Below the pieces are notes generated by a model. It did not search any database. It was not told where the DNA came from and was given only the letters and a program-made list of their open reading frames with translations. From NCBI GenBank assembly GCA_041394725.1, contig JAWKHR010000063.1, positions 1 through 35,477 on the forward strand: a stretch of 35,477 nucleotides of DNA. The letters are read 5' to 3'. Of the stretch, positions 22,445-30,654 are shown one piece after another; positions within the stretch are counted from its first letter, which is position 1; each line of letters opens with the position of its first letter. Position numbers and translations under genes: made by a program. Source of the stretch: JAWKHR01 sp041394725 (GTDB lineage: Bacteria; Acidobacteriota; Vicinamibacteria; Vicinamibacterales; SCN-69-37).

Positions 22445-25152
22445 GCGCCGGGTCGTCGGAAGTCCCCGCTCACGAGCCCGACCCCGCTCACCGACAACCC
22501 CAGCTCGCGGTCGTCGCGGCTGTCGCTGACGTCGGATGGCCGCACGAGCGCTGACGTGCCGAGCGTCAGGCGGTTCATGCCGATGCGCCAGGCCTCGGCA
22601 GGCACCGACCAGCGGTAGACCCGGACGCCGGCCTCGAGCGTGAGCGAAGCGGTGAACGCGTCGTTGACCGCGAGCGTCGCGACCGTGCCGGGGCGACCCG
22701 CGGCCTCGATTTCGATCTCGACGTCCAGGGACATCGTTCGCGCGAGGGGCACCAGGAGCTCGGCGCGCGGCACGCGGGTCCAGCGGCGCCGGCGGGCGCC
22801 CTGGTACTCGAGGCGATCCCAGCCGTAGGCGAAGAGGTCGGCGTCGCCGAGCGGGACCGTTTCGCGGGTCGTGGCGACGTCCGCGAAGAGACCGATGCCA
22901 CGCATCGCCGAGCAGATTCGGACCGTGTCTGCGGGGCCGGACTCGCCATCGGCCGGCGGCCGAGACCCGTCCCCCTCCAGGCGCGCCACGGCGATCGGCG
23001 CGCTGCCGCCGAGGCGGAGGGCCAGCATCGACCGGCCGCTCGCGGCGGCCGTCTCTAGGCGAAGGGCATATGGCGCCGCGCGGATGGCGGCCGCCGCCGC
23101 GCCGGCGACATCGTCCTCGGCGAGCATGTCGGCCAGGCCGGGGCCGTCGTCGTCCGGGAGACCGCCGGTGAAGCGCCGCTGCACGAGATCGGGCTCGAAG
23201 GCGCGGCGCAGCGGCAGAAACCGTGGGAAGAGACGGTTCGGGCCCGCGAGCCAGACGGTCGTCCGCCGGCCGGGATCGATCAGCGCGCCAAGCGACGCCA
23301 GCCCGGTGACGCGCGCGATGTCCGTCCAGCGCTCGCCGACCACGACGCAGGGTTCGCGGCCTTCGAGCCGGGCGGGCGCGAACGCGCTGGGGCTGATGCG
23401 CAGGTGCAGGCCGTCGTCGAACTCCGACGCGAAGGCGCCGGCGAGTGCGCCCGTCGAGGAGACGACGACGAGGGCGAGGCCGGTCGTCGTCCTCGCGACG
23501 ACGCGCCCGCCGTATTCGATGCGGCCGCCTGTCTCGTCGCTGATGGCGCGGATCGTGGCCGGCCAGCGGAAGGCGGCATCGGCGTCGTCGCCGGTGTCCA
23601 CCTCGGCCGTCGCCTGGTTGCCGAACTCCTCCCGGGCGCGCGACGGGTGGGACCGGACGCCGATGAGCGCGTATCGGCCGCGCGTGCCGAAGGTGGACGT
23701 GCGTCCGCCGATGGCCTCGAACGCCGGCCTCTTGCCCGTCGGCGGCATCCACTGACCAAACCGGCTGCCCGTCGCGACGGCCACGATCCATCCCTCAGGC
23801 ACCGTGGCGACGAGCGCGTCGGGCGTCATCGGCACGCCGGCGCGGGTGAGCGGCGCGAAGCGGAAGCCGAGCGCCTCCAGGTTGGCGCGCGCACCGGCGA
23901 ACGCGACGATCGGCCGTCCCGAGGCGCGAAGCGCGTCGAGGCGCGCCGGATCCTGCGCGACCCGCGGCCACACGTCCGCGCTGGCCTCGACGTTCCATCC
24001 CGCGACGATCCGATCGACGGCGCCGCCCTCGGCGATCACGACGGGGCCGGCGGGCAGCAGGGCGCGCAGGGCGGTGAGGTGCGCCGCGACGAAGTGGCGC
24101 GCCGTCCGCGCGCGCGCGCCGACCTGGTAGTGGCCAGGGACGCTCATCACCGGCAGGAGGATCACGAGTGCGAGGGCCACGCCGCGCCTCCGGCCGGCCC
24201 AGTCGATCAGCCACTGCATGCCGAGCCCCGCGCCGAGCCAGGCCGCCGCCAGGGCCGGCAGCGCGGTGGTGCGCCAGTCCGGCGCCGCCCAGAGCAGGCT
24301 GCCGACCGCGGCGCCCACGGGCCAGCCCGCAAGCAGGACGAGCGCGCGCCGGTCCCGTACGGCCAGCGCGATCGTGCCCGCGGCCAGGAAGACGATGCCG
24401 AGGATGCCGAAGTCCGAGACGAGCAGCCCACCGGCCGCCAGCGCGCGGCCAGCCAGCCCGTCAAGGCCATGCGGCACGAGCCAGGCACGCGGCGCGGGCA
24501 CGCCGAGCGCGACCCACGCGCCCATCGCGCCGCTCAGCGCCCCGGCGGTGAGCAGTCCCGCCGCGGTCGCGCGGGTGGACCGCGGCATTCGGGTCCACCA
24601 TACGAAGGCGAGCGCGGCGGGCAAGCCGAAAATCGACGCGGGCTGCGCCGCCACGAGCAGGCCCGCCGAAGTACCGGCCGCGACGGCGGCGAGCGGGCGG
24701 CGGGTCGTCGGTGATGCCCACCAGAGCAGCGTGCCCAGCGTCGTCAGCGCGAACACCGCGCCGTAGGTCGCCGGCTGCCCGCCCGCGGCGCGCGACCAGA
24801 ACACGCTGCCGAAGGCGAGGCCGAGCGCCGCGGCGGCCGACGCGGTCAGCCCGGCGCCGAGTCCGCGCAGCGCGGCGAAGACGACGAGGACGGCCAAAAC
24901 GCCCGCGAGGGTCGGGATGCCCGAGAGCGAGGCGCCCGCCGCGTCGTCGGCGGCGAAGTCCAGCCGTTCGGTGATGGCCGCGGTGAGGCCGGTGGCGGTG
25001 CCGACGGCGGGCCAGCGTTCCTGTACCTCGGCGGGATCGGTCGGTGAGAAACCCGGGTGATCGACGAGGACCGGCGACCAGATCGCGGTCGGCGCCGACG
25101 CACGCGCGAAGACGAAGGTGACGATCGCCACGCAGCACGCCGCGACGACCAC
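22441..25152 (-). CDS. Large membrane protein, GT-C-like N-terminal half
   Basis: This 903-residue protein has about ten hydrophobic segments in residues 1-350 and a large soluble, probably extracytoplasmic, second half (about 360-903). The N-terminal loop HPGFSPTDPAEVQERWPAVG followed by a string of Ala/Leu-rich helices is reminiscent of lipid-linked-sugar GT-C glycosyltransferases or DUF2723/TMEM260-type proteins, but the usual acidic catalytic motif is not clear. The C-terminal half contains beta-rich stretches with no motif that I know. The GTG at 25152 is the only standard in-frame start; the frame stays open for about 30 codons upstream. It lies divergent to another GT-C-like gene (25267) and 35 bp before padR. 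Confidence 0.6.
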   Translation of the reverse strand: MVVAACCVAIVTFVFARASAPTAIWSPVLVDHPGFSPTDPAEVQERWPAVGTATGLTAAITERLDFAADDAAGASLSGIPTLAGVLAVLVVFAALRGLGAGLTASAAAALGLAFGSVFWSRAAGGQPATYGAVFALTTLGTLLWWASPTTRRPLAAVAAGTSAGLLVAAQPASIFGLPAALAFVWWTRMPRSTRATAAGLLTAGALSGAMGAWVALGVPAPRAWLVPHGLDGLAGRALAAGGLLVSDFGILGIVFLAAGTIALAVRDRRALVLLAGWPVGAAVGSLLWAAPDWRTTALPALAAAWLGAGLGMQWLIDWAGRRRGVALALVILLPVMSVPGHYQVGARARTARHFVAAHLTALRALLPAGPVVIAEGGAVDRIVAGWNVEASADVWPRVAQDPARLDALRASGRPIVAFAGARANLEALGFRFAPLTRAGVPMTPDALVATVPEGWIVAVATGSRFGQWMPPTGKRPAFEAIGGRTSTFGTRGRYALIGVRSHPSRAREEFGNQATAEVDTGDDADAAFRWPATIRAISDETGGRIEYGGRVVARTTTGLALVVVSSTGALAGAFASEFDDGLHLRISPSAFAPARLEGREPCVVVGERWTDIARVTGLASLGALIDPGRRTTVWLAGPNRLFPRFLPLRRAFEPDLVQRRFTGGLPDDDGPGLADMLAEDDVAGAAAAAIRAAPYALRLETAAASGRSMLALRLGGSAPIAVARLEGDGSRPPADGESGPADTVRICSAMRGIGLFADVATTRETVPLGDADLFAYGWDRLEYQGARRRRWTRVPRAELLVPLARTMSLDVEIEIEAAGRPGTVATLAVNDAFTASLTLEAGVRVYRWSVPAEAWRIGMNRLTLGTSALVRPSDVSDSRDDRELGLSVSGVGLVSGDFRRPGA

Positions 25153-25246
25153 GGTCGGCAGACGCCGGGGTCCGCGTAGCGGTGACGGCGGGTCGGGTGA
25201 CGCGACGGGACGCAGGTCGGTCGGCAGCTGTACTCCAGGGGCGCTG

Positions 25247-25255
25247 TAGTATAGT
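25247..25255. promoter_or_regulatory. Overlapping divergent -10 boxes
   Basis: The 114-bp gap between two membrane-protein genes contains TAGTATAGT. It reads as TATAGT on the plus strand (25250-25255, 11 bp before the GTG at 25267) and TATACT on the minus strand (25253-25248). One short element could therefore serve both genes. No convincing -35 box was found for either direction. Confidence 0.4.
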
Positions 25256-25266
25256 CGCCCGCCGTC

Positions 25267-26892
25267 GTGGCCATTCCGCCGACCCCATCCTCCGCTTCGC
25301 CGGCGGTCCCGGCCGAGCGAGAACCCCGCCGTCAGCGCGCGACCACGGGATCGACGTCGCGCGTGCGCGAGCGGCGCCTGGTCCTCCTGGCCGTCGGCGT
25401 GCTGGCCGCGTTGCGCTGCGCGACGTTCGTCGTCTTCGGGGACTCACGGTTCGATTCGGACCAGGCGCTGCTCGGCCTGATGGCCAGGCACCTCATCGAG
25501 GGGCGCGCCTTTCCCGTCTTCACGTACGGCCAGCCCTACATGCTCGGCGTGGAGGCGTGGATGGCCGCGCCGTTCTTCCTCGTCGGTGGCGCGACGGTGG
25601 CGATGCTCAAGCTGCCGCTGCTCCTCGTCAACGTCGTCACGGCCGTGCTGCTCGTGCGCGTGATCGAGCGTGCCGGCGGGATCCGGCCTGTCGTCGCGGC
25701 GGTGCCGGCGCTGTTCTTCATCCTGGCGCCGCCCGGCACGTCCACGTTGCTGCTCGAGGCGAGCGGCGGCAACGTCGAGCCGTTCCTGATCGTGGTGCTG
25801 CTGTGGCTGCTGCGCGATCGACCGCTCGCGTTCGGTGCGGTCCTCGCCTTCGGCGTGCTGCAGCGCGAGTTCGCGGTCTACGGGTTCGGCGCGATCGTCG
25901 CGCTGGCGCTGATGGACCGTTCGCTGTTCCGGCGCCACGCGTGGCCGGCCATCGGCGCCGGCGCGGCGGCGTTTGCCGGCGTCTGGCAGGGCGTCTACCT
26001 GCTGAAGCAGTTCTCGAGCATCGCCGGCCCAGGCACGAGCGCGACGTGGCGGCCGCTCGAGGCCAGCGCCAACCTGGCGGCGCTGGCCGGCCGCATCTGC
26101 ATCGTGCCGTCCGAGGTGCTGCCCGCGTTGCGGGGACTGGTGACGACGCACCTGGCGGACCTGCTCGGCGCGTCGGACCAGGAGATGGCGGCGTACACGA
26201 TCAACAGCGTGCTGCACCAGGGCGCGCCGTGGCTCTGGCCGATCCTGGGACCCGCGCTCGCGCTGGGCCTCGCGCGCGTCGTCTGGCTGGGCGCGCGCCG
26301 GGGGCTGCGGCCGTGGCAGCCGCCGGTGGCCTTCGCGTCGTACCTGCTGCTCGTCGGCCTGCAGGCGGTCCTCGTCTACGCGGTGGTGCGATGCGGCGCG
26401 CTCGGCATCGCGGAAATGCGCTACTCGCTGCTCGGCGTCTACGGCGCGGTCGGCATCGTCGCCGCGTTCCTGGCGATCGAGCCGCGCCGCTGGCTCCGGA
26501 TGGCCGGCGTGGGGGTGGTGCTGCTCTGGGCGGGCGTGGCGGTGACGGCGCACGCGCGGCTGGCGCGACAGTACGCCTTCGATCCGCCGGTGAACGCGCG
26601 CCGCGTCCTGGCCGACACGCTGCTCGCCCAGGGCGTGCGCTACGCGTACGCGGACTTCTGGGAGGCCTACATCGTCTCGTTCTACACGGACGAGCAGGTC
26701 ATCGTCGCGTCCACGAACTTCGTGTTCATCGACGAGTACCAGTGGCTGGTGGATCGCCGATCGGACGAGGCGGTCCACATCCGCCGCGAGGCCTGCGCGG
26801 GCGGCACGGCGGTCGCCGACTGGGTCTGGATCTGCCCGCCGGAGGGTGGCGCGGTCGGCAGCCACACGCGCGGGGGCGTGGGCGGACGGTAG
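25267..26892 (+). CDS. GT-C-like polytopic glycosyltransferase
   Basis: This 541-residue protein has a hydrophilic N-terminal tail (about 35 residues) and then roughly 10-11 membrane helices. The first extracytoplasmic loop reads FGDSRFDSDQALLGLMARHLIEGRAFPVFTYGQPYMLGVEAW. This pattern of acidic residues after helix 1 and a second loop motif is typical of GT39/PMT-like transferases that use polyprenyl-phosphate sugars. A short soluble C-terminal domain contains YADFWEAYIVSFYTDEQVIVAS. It probably transfers sugar to a lipid or protein at the outer face of the inner membrane; donor and acceptor are unknown. The GTG at 25267 is preceded by a TATAGT 11 bp upstream and no ribosome binding site. 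Confidence 0.75.
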   Translation: MAIPPTPSSASPAVPAEREPRRQRATTGSTSRVRERRLVLLAVGVLAALRCATFVVFGDSRFDSDQALLGLMARHLIEGRAFPVFTYGQPYMLGVEAWMAAPFFLVGGATVAMLKLPLLLVNVVTAVLLVRVIERAGGIRPVVAAVPALFFILAPPGTSTLLLEASGGNVEPFLIVVLLWLLRDRPLAFGAVLAFGVLQREFAVYGFGAIVALALMDRSLFRRHAWPAIGAGAAAFAGVWQGVYLLKQFSSIAGPGTSATWRPLEASANLAALAGRICIVPSEVLPALRGLVTTHLADLLGASDQEMAAYTINSVLHQGAPWLWPILGPALALGLARVVWLGARRGLRPWQPPVAFASYLLLVGLQAVLVYAVVRCGALGIAEMRYSLLGVYGAVGIVAAFLAIEPRRWLRMAGVGVVLLWAGVAVTAHARLARQYAFDPPVNARRVLADTLLAQGVRYAYADFWEAYIVSFYTDEQVIVASTNFVFIDEYQWLVDRRSDEAVHIRREACAGGTAVADWVWICPPEGGAVGSHTRGGVGGR

Positions 26893-26948
26893 CGCGGTTG
26901 ACGGGCAGCCGTTGCGGTGGCCGGATCGCGCGCGGCTGTCTGGTGAGC

Positions 26949-27623
26949 CTAGGCGCCGCCCGCGTTCAGCACCAGGGCGACCGAGAAGCCGTCGTGGCCC
27001 TTGGCGCCGACCGTCTGCAGGACGGTCGCGAGCAGCCCCTGATCGCGCGAGACGAGGTCCAGGTACTCGCGCACCGCGCGCGCGTTGGCGTCGCCGCCCG
27101 GCGGAACCACGGCACCTCCGCGGACGACGTTGTCCGCGATGATGAGGCCGCCGGGGCGGACCAGCGGCCGGACCAGCGCCAGGTACGTCGGATAACCCTC
27201 CTTGTCGGCGTCGATGAACGCGAGGTCGTAGCGCGCGCCCTCGGCCGCCAGCGTCCGGAGCGTGTCCGCCGCGGGACCCAGCCGGATGTCCACGCGGCCG
27301 GCGAGGCCGGCGTCCTCCACGTTCGCCCGCGCGACCTCGGCATGGCGCGGCTCGATCTCCAGGGTCACGACGCGACCGCCGTCCGCCACCCCACGCGCGA
27401 GGCAAATCGTGCTGTAGCCGCCGAGGGTGCCGATTTCCAGGACGCGCCGCGCGCCGGTCGCCCGGGCGAGGATCGTCAACCACCGGCCCTGCGCGGGCGA
27501 GACCGCGATGTCGGGCAGGCCGGCCTCGGCGCTGCGGGCCCGGGTGGCGTCGAGATCGGGATCGGCGCCGGCCAGTTCGTCCACATACGCGTCCACCCGT
27601 GCCCAGATGCCGTGATCGGTCAT
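26949..27623 (-). CDS. Class I SAM-dependent O-methyltransferase
   Basis: This 224-residue cytosolic enzyme belongs to the catechol/caffeoyl-CoA O-methyltransferase-like family 3. The SAM-binding motif is VLEIGTLGGYSTICLA, followed by VVTLEIEP; metal and catalytic positions lie in FIDADKEGYPTY and IIADNVVRGG. The family methylates hydroxyl groups of catechols, flavonoids or similar molecules with Mg2+; the substrate is unknown. The ATG at 27623 is chosen because the family usually begins shortly before WARVDAYVDEL; an ATG four codons upstream (27635) is also possible. It is followed on the same strand by no close gene and preceded by an aldo-keto reductase 100 bp away. Confidence 0.9.
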   Translation of the reverse strand: MTDHGIWARVDAYVDELAGADPDLDATRARSAEAGLPDIAVSPAQGRWLTILARATGARRVLEIGTLGGYSTICLARGVADGGRVVTLEIEPRHAEVARANVEDAGLAGRVDIRLGPAADTLRTLAAEGARYDLAFIDADKEGYPTYLALVRPLVRPGGLIIADNVVRGGAVVPPGGDANARAVREYLDLVSRDQGLLATVLQTVGAKGHDGFSVALVLNAGGA

Positions 27624-27723
27624 GCCACGGATCATGAGCGCCGGCCGGCCGGGCGCGCAAGCGCCGGCGCGCCGCGCGCCGGGGATGGGTGGCGAATCGC
27701 TGACGCGGCCGACGAGCAGGAGA

Positions 27724-28719
27724 CTAGACGTCGTGGCCGGCGACGCGGTGCGGGGTGTAGCCGTCCTCGAGCCGCGCGCACTCCTCCGGTGTCAGGGTGA
27801 GATCGAGCGCCCTCAGCGCCGTGTCGAGGTGCGCGATCTTCGTGGCCCCGACGATCGGCGCGGTGACGTCCGGGCGTGAGAGCAGCCAGGCGAGCGCGAC
27901 TTCCGCCATCGGCACACCGCGCGCGCCGGCCACGGACTCGACCGCATCGACGACGGCCCAGTCGCCGGGCGTGCCGTACAGGTGCTCGGAGTAGGTGTCG
28001 CTCTTCGACCGGGCGGTCGTGTCCGACCGCACGACCGCGTCCGCCGGCCGCGGCCTCGTCAGCAGGCCGCGGGCCATCGGACTCCACGGGATCACGCCCA
28101 GGCCCTCGTGGCGGCAGAGCGGCAGCATCTCGCGTTCTTCCTCCCGGTACAGGAGGTTGTAGTGGTTCTGCATGGACACGAACCGCGCCCATCCGCGTTG
28201 CGACGAGCGCTCGAGCGCCTGCGTCATCCGCCAGGCCGATCCGGAACTGGCGCCGATGTAGCGCACCTTGCCGGCCCGGACCAGGTCGTTCAGGGCCTCG
28301 AGCGTCTCCTCGATCGGCACGTCCGCGTCGAACCGGTGGATCTGGTAGAGGTCGATCGCCTCGATGCCCAGCCGCCGCAGGCTCGCGTCGCAGGCCTGCA
28401 GGACGTGCTTGCGCGAGAGGCCCCCCATGTTCGGACGGTCGCCGCGCATCGGCCAGTAGACCTTGGTCGCGACGACGGTCTCGTCGCGGATCGCGAACTC
28501 CTTCAGCAGGCGGCCCGTGACCTCCTCGCTGACGCCGAGCGAGTACATGTCCGCGGTGTCGAAGAAGTTGATGCCGGCCTCGACCGCGCGGCGGAAGAAG
28601 GGGCGCGCCGCGGCCTCGTCGAGCACCCACGGCCGCCAGCCCGGGTCGCCGTAGCTCATGCACCCCAGCGCCAGCCGCGAGACCTTCAGGCCGGTGCGTC
28701 CCAGTCGTGTGTACTCCAT
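27724..28719 (-). CDS. Aldo-keto reductase
   Basis: This 331-residue cytosolic NADPH-dependent oxidoreductase of the AKR superfamily has the catalytic tetrad D54, Y59 (FFDTADMYS), K86 (VVATKVYWP) and H128 (IDLYQIHRFD), and a cofactor-binding end motif with PIVGATKIAHL. The N-terminal EYTRLGRTGLKVSRLALG and the GCMSYGD stretch are like YajO/Tas-type reductases. The start is the ATG at 28719, preceded by GGGGGA; the open frame continues 113 codons upstream but that part has no AKR similarity and covers the divergent promoter region. Substrate unknown. It probably reduces aldehydes or ketones. Confidence 0.93.
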   Translation of the reverse strand: MEYTRLGRTGLKVSRLALGCMSYGDPGWRPWVLDEAAARPFFRRAVEAGINFFDTADMYSLGVSEEVTGRLLKEFAIRDETVVATKVYWPMRGDRPNMGGLSRKHVLQACDASLRRLGIEAIDLYQIHRFDADVPIEETLEALNDLVRAGKVRYIGASSGSAWRMTQALERSSQRGWARFVSMQNHYNLLYREEEREMLPLCRHEGLGVIPWSPMARGLLTRPRPADAVVRSDTTARSKSDTYSEHLYGTPGDWAVVDAVESVAGARGVPMAEVALAWLLSRPDVTAPIVGATKIAHLDTALRALDLTLTPEECARLEDGYTPHRVAGHDV

Positions 28720-29027
28720 GCGTCCCCCGCCGTGCATCGTAGTGCACGGGACGGGCGGATGACAGCGCGGCCGCGACCGATGGAGGTGGCGAAGCGTCGT
28801 GGTCGTCCGGATCGGCGCGGCGTCAGCCGGCGGCGCCGGCCGATTACGAGACTGGTACCGCGCGCACAAAAGCGAAATCGCGTGCACATTGCGAAGCTGT
28901 GCCTCGCGCGACGAAGCTGGCGGGTGCGTCGGGCAAAGGACTCGAACTCCGGTCGCGCGGCCGGTGCACGTGCACGATGGTGGTCCGTGGTACGAATCTG
29001 GCAGTCCACCGACGCGATCGAACGGCC
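28720..29027. other. Divergent intergenic region with repeated GTGCAC motifs
   Basis: This 308-bp gap separates the aldo-keto reductase from the first diguanylate cyclase. It holds GTGCAC at 28742-28747, 28882-28887, 28964-28969 and 28970-28975; the last two form a 12-bp perfect palindrome. GTGCA-N6-TGCAC (28732-28747) brackets a -10-like TACGAT on the minus strand (28741-28736). Another GTGCAC lies just before the second cyclase ATG (30647-30652). No small gene or RNA is evident. Confidence 0.5.
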
Positions 29028-30455
29028 ATGCGTCGCAACTGGACATCGGTTCGAGCACGCCTCGCGCGTGAGCAGGGACTCCTTGCTTTTCTCGTCATCG
29101 CGTACGTGGTGACCGGCCGGGCCGGGCTCGCGTTCGCGTGGGCCCATCCCGCGGCCAGCGCCATCTGGCCGCCATCCGGCCTCGCGCTCGGCGCCTTCCT
29201 CGTCCTCGGCTACCGGGTCTGGCCCGCGGTCCTCGCCGGCGCCGTCGTGCTCTATGCCTCGGTCGTCGGCGCGCTGCCGGCGGTGCTGGCACTCGGCGCC
29301 GCCAACACCGTCGAGGCGATGGTCGCCGCCTACCTGATCAACCGCTACGCGGGCGGCCGGCTCGCCCTGCAGGGCCCCGGCACGGCCTTCCGGTTCGCCG
29401 GCCTGGTCATCCTGGCCGGGACGACGATCAGCCCGACGCTCGGCACGCTGACGCTGGCCGCGAGCGGCCAGGCGCCGTGGGCCGACTACGGCGCGATCTG
29501 GATGACGTCGAGCGTGGGCTCGGTGACCGGCATGCTGCTCGTGGCGCCGGCCGTGATGCTCGGGCTGCGCGGGGTGGACCTGCGCTGGCAGTCGCGGTCG
29601 TTCCAGGAGGGCGTGCTGCTGTTCGCGGCCGTCGTCCTCGTCGGCCTGATGGGCTACGGCGGATTTCCGGCCGCCCTGCGCGGCTATCCCACCGAGTACC
29701 TGCTGTTCCCGGTCCTCCTGTTCGTCGTCGTGCGCCTCGGCCGCCGGGCCGGGGTGGCCGCGATGCTGCTGCTGGACCTGATCATCATGGGCGGCACGCT
29801 GAACGGCTACGGGCCGTTCGTGCGGTCCACGCCCGAGGCCTCGGTGATCTTGGTGCAGGTCTTCATCGCGGTGACCGCGGTGATGACGATGGCGCTGTCG
29901 GCGATGACGTCGGAGTACCTGGTGGCCGAGGCGCAGCTGCGCGAGCTGGTCGTGACCGACCCGCTCACCGGCCTGCCGAACTACCGCCGGTTGATCGACG
30001 TCCTGACGACCGAGATTGCCCGCGCCAACCGCACCGAGCAGCCGTTTGCCGTCGTGTTCTTCGACATGGACGGCCTGAAGCGGATCAACGATGATCTCGG
30101 CCACCTGATCGGCAGCCGGGCGGTGTGCCGGTTCGCCGAGACGCTGCGGGCGTCGTGCCGCACCACGGACACCGCGGCCCGGTACGGCGGCGACGAGTTC
30201 GTGGCCGTGCTGCCCGACACCGACGCCGACGGCGCCCGCGTCGTCATCAAGCGCGTGAGCGACCGGCTGGCCGAGGACACGGACAAGCCGCAGCTCTCGT
30301 GCAGCGCCGGCGTGGCGGTCTACCCGGCCGACGGGGGCACGCCGACGACGCTGCTGAGCGCCGCGGATCGCGCGCTCTACGCGGCCAAGGCCGACAAGGC
30401 CAACGCCCGCCGCCGCGGCGTCGTCCCGATCCACGAATGGAGCAACGTGGGGTAG
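29028..30455 (+). CDS. MASE1-GGDEF diguanylate cyclase 1
   Basis: This 475-residue membrane protein has an N-terminal MASE1 sensor region of about eight helices (about 10-300) with the signature AIWPPSGLALGAFLVLGYRVWP. A C-terminal GGDEF domain (about 315-475) follows. The active-site motif GGDEF is intact at residues 387-391 and the inhibitory I-site RxxD is present (R378-T-T-D381). It should make c-di-GMP from two GTP and be subject to product inhibition. The MASE1 ligand is unknown. The ATG at 29028 is chosen because the frame upstream to 28899 lacks similarity. The stop directly abuts palindromic repeat locus 3. A paralogue follows at 30655. Confidence 0.92.
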   Translation: MRRNWTSVRARLAREQGLLAFLVIAYVVTGRAGLAFAWAHPAASAIWPPSGLALGAFLVLGYRVWPAVLAGAVVLYASVVGALPAVLALGAANTVEAMVAAYLINRYAGGRLALQGPGTAFRFAGLVILAGTTISPTLGTLTLAASGQAPWADYGAIWMTSSVGSVTGMLLVAPAVMLGLRGVDLRWQSRSFQEGVLLFAAVVLVGLMGYGGFPAALRGYPTEYLLFPVLLFVVVRLGRRAGVAAMLLLDLIIMGGTLNGYGPFVRSTPEASVILVQVFIAVTAVMTMALSAMTSEYLVAEAQLRELVVTDPLTGLPNYRRLIDVLTTEIARANRTEQPFAVVFFDMDGLKRINDDLGHLIGSRAVCRFAETLRASCRTTDTAARYGGDEFVAVLPDTDADGARVVIKRVSDRLAEDTDKPQLSCSAGVAVYPADGGTPTTLLSAADRALYAAKADKANARRRGVVPIHEWSNVG

Positions 30456-30617
30456 GGGGACGGGTCTGTTTTCCACAGATCCGGCCGCTTCGGGACAGGT
30501 CATGAGAAAACCGGGAGTCTTTTCCGTCGCGAGCTGACGGAAAAGACTCCCGGTGTCATTTCTCCGGCGAGACCTGTCCCCGAAACGGCCGGATCTGTGG
30601 AAAACAGACCCGTCCCC
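30456..30617. repeat. Palindromic repeat locus 3 (nested modules A and B)
   Basis: An outer inverted repeat, 30456-30501 and 30571-30617, is about 47 bp per arm with one mismatch and one 1-bp gap. It begins with module A (GGGGACGGGTCTGTTTTCC) and ends in GACAGGTC. An inner perfect 19-bp repeat (30510-30528 and 30536-30554, 7-bp loop) is module B (core CCGGGAGTCTTTT). The whole 162-bp unit is a palindrome within a palindrome that could fold into one long hairpin. It fills most of the gap between the two diguanylate cyclase genes. Confidence 0.93.
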
Positions 30618-30654
30618 TGCTGGCACGGGACATGCACTGGTTCCCGGTGCACGT

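Noticed and set aside
28930..28975. tRNA T-arm-like string (GGAGTTCGAGTCC on the minus strand)
   Set aside because: The flanking bases do not form the 5-bp T stem, and no acceptor, D or anticodon arms could be assembled around it.
28899..29027. N-terminal extension of diguanylate cyclase 1
   Set aside because: The extra 43 residues are basic and low complexity, with no MASE1 similarity; the region looks like promoter DNA.
28720..29058. 113-residue extension of the aldo-keto reductase
   Set aside because: AKR similarity begins exactly at the ATG at 28719, which has a good ribosome binding site; the extension is compositionally non-coding.
30553..30654. GTG start of diguanylate cyclase 2 inside the palindrome
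   Set aside because: The natural MASE1 N-terminus begins at the ATG at 30655; the extension is repeat-encoded. The coincidence with the start at 12896 is reported as a finding.
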